Source of the DNA: Bacteroidota bacterium | GTDB taxonomy: Bacteria > Bacteroidota > Bacteroidia > Chitinophagales > JADJOU01 | DNA length: 64,000 nucleotides | Direction: 5' to 3' | Assembly (NCBI GenBank): GCA_016713645.1 | Contig: JADJOU010000004.1 | Coordinates: forward strand, 1 to 64,000 | In this document: piece after piece, positions 47,462 to 56,988 of the stretch | Position numbering within the stretch: position 1 is the stretch's first letter | Layout: every line of letters begins with the position of its first letter | Made by a program: the position numbers and the translations under genes | The notes under the pieces: model-generated | Told to the model about the DNA's origin: nothing | The model's input: the letters and a program-made list of their open reading frames with translations, nothing else | Databases searched by the model: none

Positions 47462-48240
47462 TGATTTGATTTTTGAAGAGGAAATGCTGGTGCAAGTAAT
47501 TTACGGTAATAAGGAAGAGTAAATTCACCGTAAAAATGCCAAGAATGTAAGAAAGTCAAAATCACCGTGGTTAATATACTTGGTTCGCATCCATGCAATG
47601 AATGAAAACAATACAGTAAAGAGTAAGAACTTTGCAAATCTTTTAGCATGTATTTCCCAGTCGCTAGTTGAATAATCAATCCAGTTGTTAAAGAATTGAA
47701 TAACAAAAACAGCAGAGCATAAATGGTAAAACTCAATGCTTTTGCCTGCAAGGAGCTAATGTCCCTCATTACTTGTTGCATGAAACTGCTATTGAAGTAA
47801 GATTCTGAAAAAATTAATGCAAACGAGAATAGTAGGAGTGGAATGAATAGTTGCCAATTGTAATCATCAGCCAGTCGACCAATTTGATCTTCGACTTGTT
47901 TAATCTTGGTCTTGATTTCAAGAAGAGCATCTTCTTGTTGTTTGTGAGTCGCTTCTTTGTCATACATAGAGATCTCACTGTCTTTTTTAATGATATCTTC
48001 ATCAATTTCTGTTTCAACCTTGGTCCATAGGGATTTAAACTGAGCCACGATACTAGAAATGTATGGAGATAGTGAATCTTGGAAGGCCTTTGGTTTATTT
48101 TCTTTGGCAAGCTCGATTCCATATGAACGAGCCTTGTCAATGTAAATGGTACTCTCGGATTCGATGAATTGGGAGAGGTTTTCTAGTGTAAGTTTTGATT
48201 TCATTGGTTTTTGATTTAATTGTTTATTGAAAATTTGCAT
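47458..48240 (-). CDS. membrane protein with long coiled coil, mobilization cluster
   Basis: 260 aa. Residues about 20-130 are charged helices with a coiled coil (EDALLEIKTKIKQVEDQIGR), then hydrophobic segments at about 131-146, 168-190 and 208-235. Frame may start at the inner ATG (MKSKLTLENLSQFIESESTI, residue 13). First gene of the minus-strand mobilization operon, so probably a structural partner at the membrane. Family not recognised. Confidence 0.55.
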   Translation of the reverse strand: MQIFNKQLNQKPMKSKLTLENLSQFIESESTIYIDKARSYGIELAKENKPKAFQDSLSPYISSIVAQFKSLWTKVETEIDEDIIKKDSEISMYDKEATHKQQEDALLEIKTKIKQVEDQIGRLADDYNWQLFIPLLLFSFALIFSESYFNSSFMQQVMRDISSLQAKALSFTIYALLFLLFNSLTTGLIIQLATGKYMLKDLQSSYSLLYCFHSLHGCEPSILTTVILTFLHSWHFYGEFTLPYYRKLLAPAFPLQKSNQ

Positions 48241-48397
48241 ATTAAAAACCTTGATTAGTTGGTAAAGCCTGAGACTTTTATACTAAGAAGGTTTGGAGGC
48301 GGGAGGATACAGAAATTCTTATTTTCTATTCTATCATAGATAGAGTATAAAACAAGGCAGACATACCTAAATTTCAAAATTGAAGAATACATACTAA

Positions 48398-48634
48398 GTG
48401 ATTTATATGTCAGATTTACAATTTACTTTACCCCACCGTGGAGAAAATCATTTAGCCTTTTGTATTCTTGAGAATTTAAGTCATAGTTATTCAATCTCTG
48501 AACGAGAGATAAATACAATGATGAGATTGGGTTTGAATCAATTTGAGAAGAGACTAATCTCAACTGATCTTTTGTGGTTTTTGATAATGCTTTCATTTGA
48601 CAAAATTTTAGTCAAATACCAGCCCGAAAAGTAG
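48398..48634 (+). CDS. hypothetical protein, 75-78 aa
   Basis: MSDLQFTLPHRGENHLAFCI with a hydrophobic C-terminal part (DLLWFLIMLSFDKILVKYQP). Divergent from the mobilization operon. It could be a small membrane-associated protein; weak support. Confidence 0.35.
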   Translation: MIYMSDLQFTLPHRGENHLAFCILENLSHSYSISEREINTMMRLGLNQFEKRLISTDLLWFLIMLSFDKILVKYQPEK

Positions 48635-48792
48635 AGTGGGAGAAGATTTGCATATTTTAACAATCCATGCAATACTGTTCTTGCATTTGTTTTACTACAT
48701 TTGCAAGAACAAAATACCAATATAGAGCTGCAACTCTGGTATTTTGAGGGTCTTTACCACTTGCTAGTCTCTCGGGGCTAGCATTTTTTTTT
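48595..48792 (+). ncRNA. candidate structured RNA with rho-independent end
   Basis: No protein gene from 48,635 to 48,926, but a row of inverted repeats: ATTTGAC/GTCAAAT (48595-48617), GTTCTTGCA/TGCAAGAAC (48677-48685 and 48702-48710), AATACC/GGTATT (48713-48718 and 48738-48743) enclosing AGAG/CTCT (48724-48727 and 48734-48737), and TGCTAG/CTAGCA (48762-48767 and 48778-48783) followed by T9. Perfect arms in sequence with a classical terminator at the end are typical of a small RNA. Family not recognised. Confidence 0.5.
48753..48792 (+). terminator. strong rho-independent terminator
   Basis: TGCTAG-N10-CTAGCA followed by T9 (to 48792). It ends the preceding plus-strand transcript, whether protein or RNA. 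Confidence 0.8.
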
Positions 48793-48854
48793 AATTAAAT
48801 TGATGACTAATTATATACAAAAGATAAGTATAAAAATGATATTGACAAATAAAA

Positions 48855-48910
48855 TAGACATTTTGTCTAAAATTTATTTTGTTTAAATAAAAATAAATCT
48901 ATTATATTTG
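48855..48910 (+). promoter_or_regulatory. promoter with palindromic operator for the XRE-ECF operon
   Basis: TTTG at 48878-48881, 21 nt, TATATTTG at 48903-48910: a textbook Bacteroidota promoter 16 bp before the ATG at 48927. Just upstream is the palindrome TAGACATTTTGTCTA (48855-48869), a possible binding site for the first gene product, an XRE-type protein. Confidence 0.65.
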
Positions 48911-48926
48911 ACAAATAATTATTTCG

Positions 48927-50111
48927 ATGTCTATAAATATAAGGAGAATAAAAAATCCACTTTCAGTTTTACTTGGTAATACTTTGAAACACTTCAGAAA
49001 AAATAAAAATATAGAAGTTTCAGAAGTCGTAGAACATATTGGAGGAGCTGCAAGTGCATATAGAATGGTTGAATCTGGTTACATCAATTTAAGTATTAGC
49101 AAAGTCATAAGACTTCTTGAATTAGAATGTTTTCATGAGATTGAATATTCAAGACTTTCTACTTTTATTGTTGGCATTAATGCATTAGAGCCCTTCAAAA
49201 ACGATAATGAAGCCTTAGTTGATAATATTCTTAAGTTAATTATACATGATCAAGACTTGTTGGAAATATTTGGTTTAGTTAATGCTGAATCTGAAGAAAG
49301 TAGAAAGTCTTTGAATCTATTAATTTTTAATAGTACTAACAAAGTAAACTTTAATGGTTATTTTGAAAAGACTAATATTATTGAAAAAGGAATCCAATAC
49401 CTTACAAGAAAAAATAATTATGAAGCAACAAAACTTAGGACTGCAATACATGAAGTCAAAATTCAACATTATGCGTTCTACAACCGATTTTAAAAAAGTA
49501 TTGTTTGAAGAGTTAGAAAAAAAGTAGATACGTTTGATTATTCAATAATAAAAACAGAAATTGATGAATTAGGTCGAGAAATAAACAACCTAAATGAAAT
49601 AGAACTTGCATATGTAATACATAATGGAATTAAATGGAGAAATAAACGAAATTTCATAGAATTGATTGGAATCTTTTCTGATTACTTGAACTTGATAGAT
49701 CAAAAGATTTTAATGAGTTTTGAAGATAATCTCTTGCAACTAAAAAAGCATGATTTTATTGGTATTACTTATATAATTATAGATAAAAAAAATGACAAAT
49801 CAGAAATTAAAAAAACTATCACTAAATTTTTACATGAAGTGAAGATTAGATTTTTTAATCATCTCAATACAATTGAATATAATAAATCCATTAAAGAAAA
49901 AATTAGATTTGAAATTATTGAAACTGACAATAGCTTGCTTGATTCGCTTAAATTAAATCATAAATATTCTGAATTATGGCTATATAGGGACCAAAATTTT
50001 AAGTATGGCTTTAAAACGATTGAAAATAACTTGGAGTATGAGTATCAAATAATGACAGCATTAGATTCTAATATTTCATGGCAAATTACAAATTCATTTT
50101 TAAAAAAATAA
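48927..50111 (+). CDS. XRE-like regulator with long C-terminal region (frameshifted)
   Basis: N-terminal helix-turn-helix (LGNTLKHFRKNKNIEVSEVV, EHIGGAASAYRMVESGYINL, then SISKVIRLLELECF), then about 310 residues of helical protein with no named domain. The frame 48927-49493 continues to 50111 if two poly-A tracts (49,494-49,500; about 49,521-49,527) are corrected: FKKVLFEELEKKVDTFDYSI. Total about 395 aa. It precedes ECF transporter genes and probably regulates them, sensing something through the long C-terminal part. Confidence 0.6.
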
Positions 50112-50120
50112 ATCATTACT

Positions 50121-50683
50121 ATGAGAACACAATTTGATTTAAAAAAAATATCTATTACATTTTCACTTACTGCTTTAGGATTAGCTCTTGGATCTATTGT
50201 ATCTTTTTTAAAACTTCCGATATTTTTAGATACAATTGGAATAATGTTATGCACTTTACTTTTAGGATGGGAATATGGAATACTTGCATCAATTTTGACT
50301 GCTATAATTGCATTTTCTTATATCTCCATACATACCATTTTACTTTCACACCATGATATTATTAGTAATAACAACTGAAATATTAAAGAAGTATAATTTT
50401 TACTCTAGTATTTCTTCTTCCTTTTTTGCTGGATTGATACATGGAATAATTGGTGCAGTGGCTTCAATACCTGTTACATATTATTTATTTGGTGGTTTTA
50501 CAGCTACAGGTAACGATATCATTGTTTCTTTATGTGTTCCAGAACGGACTCAGTATTTTAAATTCAGTCATTTCTCTCTTAGGTTCATTTTGCAATATTT
50601 GACAGAATAATTACTAGTATTACATGTATATCTGTTCTAAAAGTTTTACCAAAAAGTTTTTTAGCAAAAACAATTTAAGAAAT
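50121..50683 (+). CDS. ECF transporter S component (frameshifted)
   Basis: Starts MRTQFDLKKISITFSLTALG with helices like FLDTIGIMLCTLLLGWEYGI and LASILTAIIAFSYIS; the second frame from about 50,310 continues PYIPFYFHTMILLVITTEIL and SSFFAGLIHGIIGAVASIPV. The Gly-rich A.....LG..L..........l.t.G......l.G...G...G.l family pattern and about six membrane helices fit a substrate-binding S component (cf. BioY/ThiT-like families). About 180-190 aa. Substrate unknown. Confidence 0.6.
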
Positions 50684-50689
50684 AATTAA

Positions 50690-51418
50690 ATGAATATTGA
50701 TAAGATTATTGTGTATTTATTTGGTTATGCTTCATTATTTTGTTTACCAATTGTAAATAGTATTTTTTACACCCATTTGCCACCATTAATATTTATTTCA
50801 ATATATTTTATGGTATTTTCAATTTTATCAAATTGTAAAAAGTATGCAGGCGTAGTCGCGATTTCATTTGTTTTTATTTCTACATACCTATATCTAACAA
50901 ATTTGAATTCAATTCAAATTACAAGCTTTAAAAACATCTATAACATTTTAACTGTTAGTAATAATGCAGGACTAACATATACTTATATACTTCTCCCATT
51001 TGGATATTTGAGCGCATCTTTAAATTTTTATCAATTAAATTTAGAAGTTAGTTCTATTTTCCCTAATAATTCTCTTAAGAAAATAATCCCAATCTTAGCA
51101 AAACGAGAATTAATATTTGAGCGATTTAATATGATAGTATTTGCCTTTAATTCAAGAGGCATAGAAACAAGAGGATTTATTACTTCACTTTTAATATTGA
51201 AAAAAATATTAGTTCCTTTAATAATAACTACATTGTTTGAGGGAGTCGAAAGTTATGATTATAATAAGATGTTAAATACAAATATAGAACAGTTTAAACC
51301 TAATTTTTATAAAATGAAAATCAAGGTCTATCAAACAATTCTCATGATAATTTTTGCATTACTATTAACTGTTATTACTTATGTACGTTGTAAACTTAAA
51401 ATAGTTCTATTATATTAA
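50690..51418 (+). CDS. ECF transporter T component (EcfT-like)
   Basis: 242 aa membrane protein with about five helices. AKRELIFERFNMIVFAFNSR followed by GIETRGF carries the Ala-x-Arg-Gly-type coupling motif (aFnsRGi.tRg) by which EcfT contacts the ATPases. The first three genes of an ECF module are thus regulator, S, T; the two ATPases follow. Confidence 0.7.
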   Translation: MNIDKIIVYLFGYASLFCLPIVNSIFYTHLPPLIFISIYFMVFSILSNCKKYAGVVAISFVFISTYLYLTNLNSIQITSFKNIYNILTVSNNAGLTYTYILLPFGYLSASLNFYQLNLEVSSIFPNNSLKKIIPILAKRELIFERFNMIVFAFNSRGIETRGFITSLLILKKILVPLIITTLFEGVESYDYNKMLNTNIEQFKPNFYKMKIKVYQTILMIIFALLLTVITYVRCKLKIVLLY

Positions 51419-51910
51419 AAAATCAAGCGGATATAATCAATCAATTAAATACTAAAGAAAGAATAAACTTTAGTTCTTATAGTTCTTTTAATTATATTAG
51501 TGGGTCAGGATACTTTGAAAAAGTAATTGATGAAATAGATTTTATTTTTCAGTCAAACATTAATAAAATACATATAAATGATATTCAAACATTCATGGAT
51601 GTTTGGAAGTTAGATAAATTTCAAAATAATACACTGCAATCACTTTCTGGTGGTTGGAGAAAATGGGTTGGGCTTGCTTTGTATTCAAACATCATTAGTG
51701 AAGGGAAAATATATTTTGATTCAACGTCAACTTTCAGATGATTTAATAGCCACATTTTTGAATAACATTAGTTCAATGTCAATTCCAATATATCTATTTG
51801 AATATGATATTAACTTGATAGATAATGCTCATTGTACTAATATTGAATTTGATTTAATAAATAATAATATTAATAATAAATATACCGAATCAAACTATGA
51901 TTTATCTTGA
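51381..51910 (+). CDS. ECF ATPase subunit lacking the P-loop but keeping the signature (frameshifted)
   Basis: Read from an ATG at 51381 overlapping the end of EcfT, after one indel near 51,402. LKNQADIINQLNTKERINFS, then LQSLSGGWRKWVGLALYSNI and, after a second indel near 51,720, QLSDDLIATFLNNISSMSIP. About 175 aa. The LSGG signature and a following strand with D are present, but no Walker A is found. It would supply the signature half of one composite ATP site. Confidence 0.5.
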
Positions 51911-52523
51911 TGTAAAAGATCTTTCTTTTAGTTACAATTCTATCCCCATAATTGATAATTTTAATTGTAGAATTAATGCTTCATCAAATCTGATTATAGG
52001 AGATAATGGCTCTGGCAAGTCCACATTTGGCAAATTGATCTGTGGTTTGATAATTCCTACAATGGGAAGTATAAAAATAGACAATCAAGAACTAGTTAAT
52101 TTAAAACCCTCAAAAAAAATACAACTGGCGTCGTATATTTCTCAAATTAATACATTACAGTTTTTATCTTCCACATTATCCGATGAAATTGGTTTAACAA
52201 AAACACTTTCAAAGACTTCTTTAGAAACTATTCCTTATGATTTTTTTAGATTACCTATATCTAAAGAATATAACCCATTTGACTTAGATGTAAATGAGTC
52301 TTGGCGATTCATGATTTTCCTATCAACAATAATTTGTCCTAAACTCTTATATATAGATGAAATCCCCTCACTTTCTAATAAGAACAATTTGGAAATTTTA
52401 AATAAAATATTGATTGACCGCAAAGATAGAGGGCTAATCACGTTTATTAGTTATCAAAGAAATATAAAGTACAACTTTGATAATGTATATGAAATTAATA
52501 ATGCAAAAATAATTTGTTCATAA
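51897..52523 (+). CDS. ECF ATPase subunit with Walker A/B but degenerate signature
   Basis: 208 aa ABC ATPase: YLDVKDLSFSYNSIPIIDNF, Walker A IIGDNGSGKSTFGKLICGLI, Q loop LASYISQINTL, and Walker B LLYIDEIPSLSNKNN. The place of LSGGQ reads DVNESWRFMIFLS, not a working signature. Its partner upstream keeps the signature and lacks the P-loop. Together they could form one complete site in a heterodimer. Last gene of the ECF operon. Confidence 0.7.
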   Translation: MIYLDVKDLSFSYNSIPIIDNFNCRINASSNLIIGDNGSGKSTFGKLICGLIIPTMGSIKIDNQELVNLKPSKKIQLASYISQINTLQFLSSTLSDEIGLTKTLSKTSLETIPYDFFRLPISKEYNPFDLDVNESWRFMIFLSTIICPKLLYIDEIPSLSNKNNLEILNKILIDRKDRGLITFISYQRNIKYNFDNVYEINNAKIICS

Positions 52524-52553
52524 AATATACCCCTCTTTTCAAAGGGGCATACC

Positions 52554-53029
52554 TCAAAGCACTCCTTCATCTGCAAAGGAAAAGTATGAGTTTTGTTCAC
52601 AGATTATCACATGATCCACTAGAACAATTTCGATTGATTGACATGCTACTTTAATCTTATGAGTTATTTTATATCGTGCTGAGAAGGTTTTAATTCCCCT
52701 GAAGGATGGTTATGACAAAGCATAATCCCACTAGCACCAAAGCTTAATGCAATTTTTAAAATCAATTTAAGATCGACTATCGTGGCTGATATCCCGCCGA
52801 CAAAAAGCTTTTGAACGACTAATACTCTATTTGACCTGTTAAGTAATACGACAATAAACATTTCTTGAGCCGATCCAATAATCTCTGGAATTTCTTCGAT
52901 GATTAGGTTGACGGCTTCATAACTCTTAGTGATTTTAGGGAGGTCTGTGACGGACTTATACCGTGGATGCGGTTTATATTTTAATTCTAGTTCGCAAAAC
53001 TTACTATTTGCTGATTTTTCTTGTTTCAT
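52554..53029 (-). CDS. RadC-like JAB-domain protein (frameshifted)
   Basis: About 158 aa: FIVVLLNRSNRVLVVQKLFV, GGISATIVDLKLILKIALSF and IMLCHNHPSGELKPSQHD; the C-terminus ITHKIKVACQSIEIVLVDHV, IICEQNSYFSFADEG continues when one A is added at 52,665. HNHPSG..KPS..D is the JAB metal site of RadC-type proteins, here without the N-terminal HhH of chromosomal RadC. Short RadC-like proteins are common on integrated elements. The stop is at 52,554-52,556. Confidence 0.85.
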
Positions 53030-53116
53030 TGTTAATGATTTTCTAAGTGACTGAATTACTATATCAGTTATAGAATATCATGGAAATGGCTTCGAATCAA
53101 GAGAGAGACAAAATAA

Positions 53117-53138
53117 ATTTACTTGCAAATTACTTGCA
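53117..53138. repeat. tandem 11-bp direct repeat
   Basis: TTACTTGCAAA occurs twice in tandem (53117-53127 and 53128-53138), just beyond the terminator of the tRNA. A candidate recombinase-binding arm site near the element end. Confidence 0.5.
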
Positions 53139-53177
53139 AATAAAAAAGCGACTAGAAATTTGACATTCTAATCGCTT
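53139..53177 (-). terminator. terminator downstream of tRNA-Val
   Basis: Inverted repeat with arms AAGCGACTAGAA and TTCTAATCGCTT (11 of 12 pairs) followed by T6 on the minus strand. Confidence 0.7.
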
Positions 53178-53188
53178 GATTTTCTGTG

Positions 53189-53263
53189 TGGAAGTTGAGG
53201 GATTCGAACCCCCGACCCTCTGCTTGTAAGGCAGATGCTCTGAACCAGCTGAGCTAAACTTCC
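53189..53263 (-). tRNA. tRNA-Val(UAC)
   Basis: Minus-strand cloverleaf of 75 nt. Acceptor GGAAGTT/AACTTCC, D arm GCTC..GAGC, anticodon stem TCTGC/GCAGA with loop CTTACAA (anticodon TAC, so Val), T arm with GGTTCGAATCCC. CCA is not encoded. The 3' end points left, toward the mobile region, the usual side for integration by tyrosine recombinases. Confidence 0.95.
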
Positions 53264-53525
53264 TTTTTCTTTTCGGAGTGCAAATATAGTCTTGTTTTAT
53301 AGATTTCCAAATTTTTTTCGATGCATTCTTAATAAATTGACCTATTAATTTCTAGTGAAACTTCTAAATATAAGAATATCAATGTATTTTGTATCACTAT
53401 TGATTTGTTGATTTCGGTAAAAAATGATATTATTTGGTTCAATTGATATCATTATGATGATTCCTTTGAATCTTCTGACTTGCAAATTTGATAGGAATCT
53501 CAACTTTTTATCTTTAGCATAAACA
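53264..53525. other. spacer between tRNA and TA pair
   Basis: About 260 bp with no gene I support; an 86-codon minus-strand frame here overlaps the regulator gene and has arginine-rich, shadow-like composition. Confidence 0.4.
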
Positions 53526-53897
53526 TCAATCTTTCCTCTTATACCGCATCGTCTTCTTCTCCGCCACAATTTGAATTTCCTCAATATGCTCGATCCTGTC
53601 CTCATAATAGGTCGCCAGAATGGGAATGTCTAGGACATCTTGAAGTTTCTTTTGGGTTTCAAGGGTGAGGTTTTCGCGACCTTTTACAATCTTATTAACT
53701 TGTTGGGGACTTATCTTTAATGCATTCGCCAGGTCTTTTTGCGTCCATTCCAATTCATCTAGCTTTTTTAATACTTTCATCGCAATTAGCTGTGATTCTC
53801 TATGCATTGCCCTGTTTTCAATGCGCATGCGATTCTTGCGCAAACTTTCCGTCTTCTCATCAGAGACAAGGGTTAAGAATTTTTCTTTTGTTTTCAT
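53526..53897 (-). CDS. XRE-family antitoxin, HigA-like
   Basis: 123 aa. MKVLKKLDELEWTQKDLANA, LKISPQQVNKIVKGRENLTL, then ETQKKLQDVLDIPIL: complete helix-turn-helix with Q..lA..l.is..qvnkivkG..NltleT. It overlaps the upstream gene by 4 bp (53894-53897), the toxin-first order of higBA-type pairs. It should neutralise the toxin and repress the operon. Confidence 0.75.
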   Translation of the reverse strand: MKTKEKFLTLVSDEKTESLRKNRMRIENRAMHRESQLIAMKVLKKLDELEWTQKDLANALKISPQQVNKIVKGRENLTLETQKKLQDVLDIPILATYYEDRIEHIEEIQIVAEKKTMRYKRKD

Positions 53898-54402
53898 CGG
53901 TTTTCATTTAATAATTCAAAAAAGGAATCGCCATCGAATACGCCATATTGGCTTAAATAGTTTCTAGCGATTTTCAATTTATTTAATTCTAATTCTGTGT
54001 CTTTGTGCTCAATCATTTTCTGGCTCATTTTAATTGCACCTCCAGTAATAACAAAGCAATTTAAATCAATTCTAATGGCATATATTCTCAGTTGATTATT
54101 CCTAATTTTCCCTTTCTGTAATGTCAATAGGCGCTTAAAATATTCAGATGATTGCAAGGGTTGAAAATATCTATCTAAAGGGTCATTGCTCTGCTGAATC
54201 TCTTCCAATAAATCTTCAATTTCTTCTACTTGCCTCAATTTTTTCAATAAAACCATACATCAATCACATGATTCCTTTTGGCAAATGCATGCAAATATCT
54301 GATATCAGTCCCTACATCCATCAAACGGTCAAACTCATTATCAACTTCATCTTCATAATGAAATGCGAATAATCTATCCGCAAAAATAGAAACAATTTTC
54401 AT
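53894..54402 (-). CDS. HigB-like toxin (frameshifted)
   Basis: About 170 aa from the ATG at 54402 (MKIVSIFADRLFAFHYEDEV, DNEFDRLMDVGTDIRYLHAF) through a one-base indel at an A6 tract near 54,250 to KKLRQVEEIEDLLEEIQQSN, then RNNQLRIYAIRIDLNCFVIT and MIEHKDTELELNKLKIARN. The strand LRIYAIR...fviTGgaiK.sqkm and genomic pairing with an XRE antitoxin fit a RelE/HigB-superfamily mRNA interferase. No catalytic residue assigned with certainty. Confidence 0.65.
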
Positions 54403-54866
54403 TTAATCAACTTATAAGTTTATTTTTATTCAATTTATATTGTTATTACAGGCCTAAATGCCAAGAAGTAGCATTTTACAACGCTGGCCTTTAATTTCAT
54501 ACTTTAAGCAAATATACATATAGTGATTCAATCATTTTTGCGAATCATGAAGGCGCTTAACTGGTATAATGAGCATGTCTGCTTCCACTAAGAATCTAAA
54601 CTAGAGATTGTTTTTCCGTTCATGAAATTTCGTAAATAGCATTTGTAAAGCTCCTAAATCTTGTCTTTAAGGAGATTCATGATCTAATGATACATCATCA
54701 TAGTTTTTATTATTTGAATTGGATTAATTGTTTATTTTTGAATATGACATTCCCGTAATATTGCGAATCGCTATATAAAATTGATTGTAAATAATTTAAA
54801 AAAAGGTGCATCGATATTGATGAAAGCGATTGTTTTTTTCAAAATAAGAGGCATTTAAAATATAAA
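54403..54866. other. intergenic region
   Basis: 464 bp between divergent genes. No gene and no convincing structure; promoters for the TA pair (minus) and the outer-membrane gene (plus) should lie here. Confidence 0.4.
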
Positions 54867-54899
54867 GTGATGGAGATAAATAAAAAGCTTTCATTGAGT

Positions 54900-56235
54900 A
54901 TGAAGAAATTGATTTTTATAAGTGCATTTTGTTTGTTTTCATTGGGAAGCAAATGCCAAACTCGCTACTCATTCGAACTAGGAGGTTCGCTGTCAATGCC
55001 AATCCAATGGCAGCGAGAGACAGTTCCCGCCTTTCAATATAATAAATCGCCAGTGGTTTTTCTCAGCCCATCTATTGGAGTCTATCATCAATTGGGGAAG
55101 AAATATTCCATGGGTTTTCAAGTGCAATATATTCAGGAGGGTTTCAATTTACCGGATATACCAAATTTAAATGGAGTTATACATACTCTATACCTGCATA
55201 ATATGCATCAATTTCAAATTACGAAATATACAAAATTGGAAACTAGTATGGGTTTGGGCTTTGTCACTAGTTTTGATCGCAATGGTTGGAAATATAATTA
55301 TCCAGATTTAAGAATGATGTATTCTATGAGCAAGTTGCATGGAATTTTAACATGTGGTATTCTTTTTCAACCTAAATTGAGCCCAATTTATTATAAAGCA
55401 AGCGTAGGATTAACAAGTCCTATTTTACATGGACGCTATAGAATAAACTCGAAAAACTCTTTTGAAATTATGCCTTATTCAGCTTCAAATTTGAATAGTC
55501 AAGTAACTATTGGGTATGCTATTCCTAATAGACCAAATCGAACTGATACATCAAAGAGAAAATATATTTGGAATATGGAGTTGGGGGCAAATCTAGCATA
55601 TGGAATGGGTACTTTGCCTGAATATTTGAAAGGAAAAGGGAGTTTTTCTCCTCTTGTTGGTCCGGATTTTAGATTGGGTATGTATTGGAAAGTTGCACCG
55701 CAGTTGAGTTTAGGTTGGGGGATTGGATATATGTGGGGGATTTCAGTATAAAGGGATTGAACAAGATACCGTATTTACCCCATACCAAAGAGTCTTTAAT
55801 GGTATGATTTATAATTTGATTGATACTTCATTTATTTACGATCAAAGGAGTAAAATTCATGCCCATTTAGCCCAAGTTGCTTTGAAATTAAAACAAGATG
55901 TTGGAAAAAGAGTCAGTTTGGATTTAGCATTAGGAGTCAATATTTATACAGAAGAGTCTGCTGCTAATTATAGAATTTATTTAACTAAAGGCTTTTATGA
56001 AGTGCAAAGCAGTTCTGGAAGTCCGAATTATATGATTAATTATTGCACCATATTTACTGCTTTAAATATTCAATTTCATACCAATTCTCGATTATATTAC
56101 AAAGGCGGTATAAGTTATATTGGACCTTATATGAATGAAGGTTCTAGGTCAGGCGCAATTGGCTCTGGCAATGCTGGAAGTACCTTGAGTAATATAAACT
56201 TGAATCTAGGATTAGGGTGGATGTTTAAAAAGTAA
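54900..56235 (+). CDS. outer-membrane beta-barrel protein (frameshifted)
   Basis: Signal peptide MKKLIFISAFCLFSLGSKCQ, then repeated amphipathic strands (YSFELGGSLSMPIQW, YSMGFQVQYIQEGF; NLNSQVTIGYAIPNRPNRTD), and a final strand NINLNLGLGWMFKK ending in a basic or aromatic residue, as in barrels inserted by the BAM complex. Two frames (54867-55751; 55723-56235) join at about 55,740 by one base. About 445 aa. Start set at ATG 54900 because the signal peptide begins there; an in-frame upstream ATG exists. Function unknown. Confidence 0.65.
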
Positions 56236-56335
56236 ACTAAAACTTGCTCTACCAATTGTTATTAAAAATAAAACTGTAAGATTTCCTCATTCAAAAGCCT
56301 AAAAGGGAAATGAATCAGCAGTCCTAAACTATATA

Positions 56336-56988
56336 TTAAAAGTTAAATCCTATAGTCGCATTGCCAGTTGGAATGATGCCTTGCTTGCCATAGTAGTGTT
56401 CTCTTGCGCCAGTAGAATAAAAGTAGTTAGCGGATCCAGTCACCTTGGAGATTTTTGTGCCAAATCCAACATTGAAATCAAAACTAATCAGCCCTTTGGC
56501 TATATCAAATCGCATCCCTGTAACTAAACCTGCTATAAAGGCATTCTGAAAGCTTTTTGAGTATTTGAAGATATAATATTCCCATTTTTGTCGTACACAT
56601 CGGAAGTTGATTTTTTACCGATATATTGATACTGAACGAATGGACTTATATATACACCCCATAAATTTTGACTCTGTTTTCTATTGATGATTTGGTCGTA
56701 GAATATATATTTTCTGAATCCCAGCATTAGATTAGTGCCTGTAACATTATCGTTATTATTGTAATTATAGTTATAATCATTCGATCTTGATATCAAAGAT
56801 GCTTCTAGTTTTAAACTGATCAATCGACTGAATTTGCGTTCAATGCCAAATTCTATCTCATTATCGATGAGTTTCATCGGTGAAAATGTAATAGAATTCT
56901 TTGTGTAGTTTTTCAACGTATCCATCGGAGCAGCGCTCGATGCAAATGCAAAGAGGACGATGCATCCTGTTAAAATATATTGCTTCAT
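56336..56988 (-). CDS. outer-membrane protein, porin-like small barrel (frameshifted)
   Basis: MKQYILTGCIVLFAFASSAA signal peptide with Ala-x-Ala cleavage, then strands such as MKLIDNEIEFGIERKFSRL, GTNLMLGFRKYIFYD and GVYISPFVQYQYIG. After one indel at about 56,550 it continues FQNAFIAGLVTGMRFDIAKG, LISFDFNVGFGTKI and ends GNATIGFNF. About 215 aa, likely an eight-strand barrel. Start at 56988; a longer frame to 57027 lacks a signal-peptide reason. Confidence 0.65.

Noticed and set aside
53117..53138. CRISPR-like array.
   Set aside because: Only two tandem units of 11 bp without spacers; no array with regular spacers was seen anywhere in the window.
53345..53605. Minus-strand 86-codon frame.
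   Set aside because: Arginine-rich start is the antitoxin gene read in another frame; the rest is unlike a protein.
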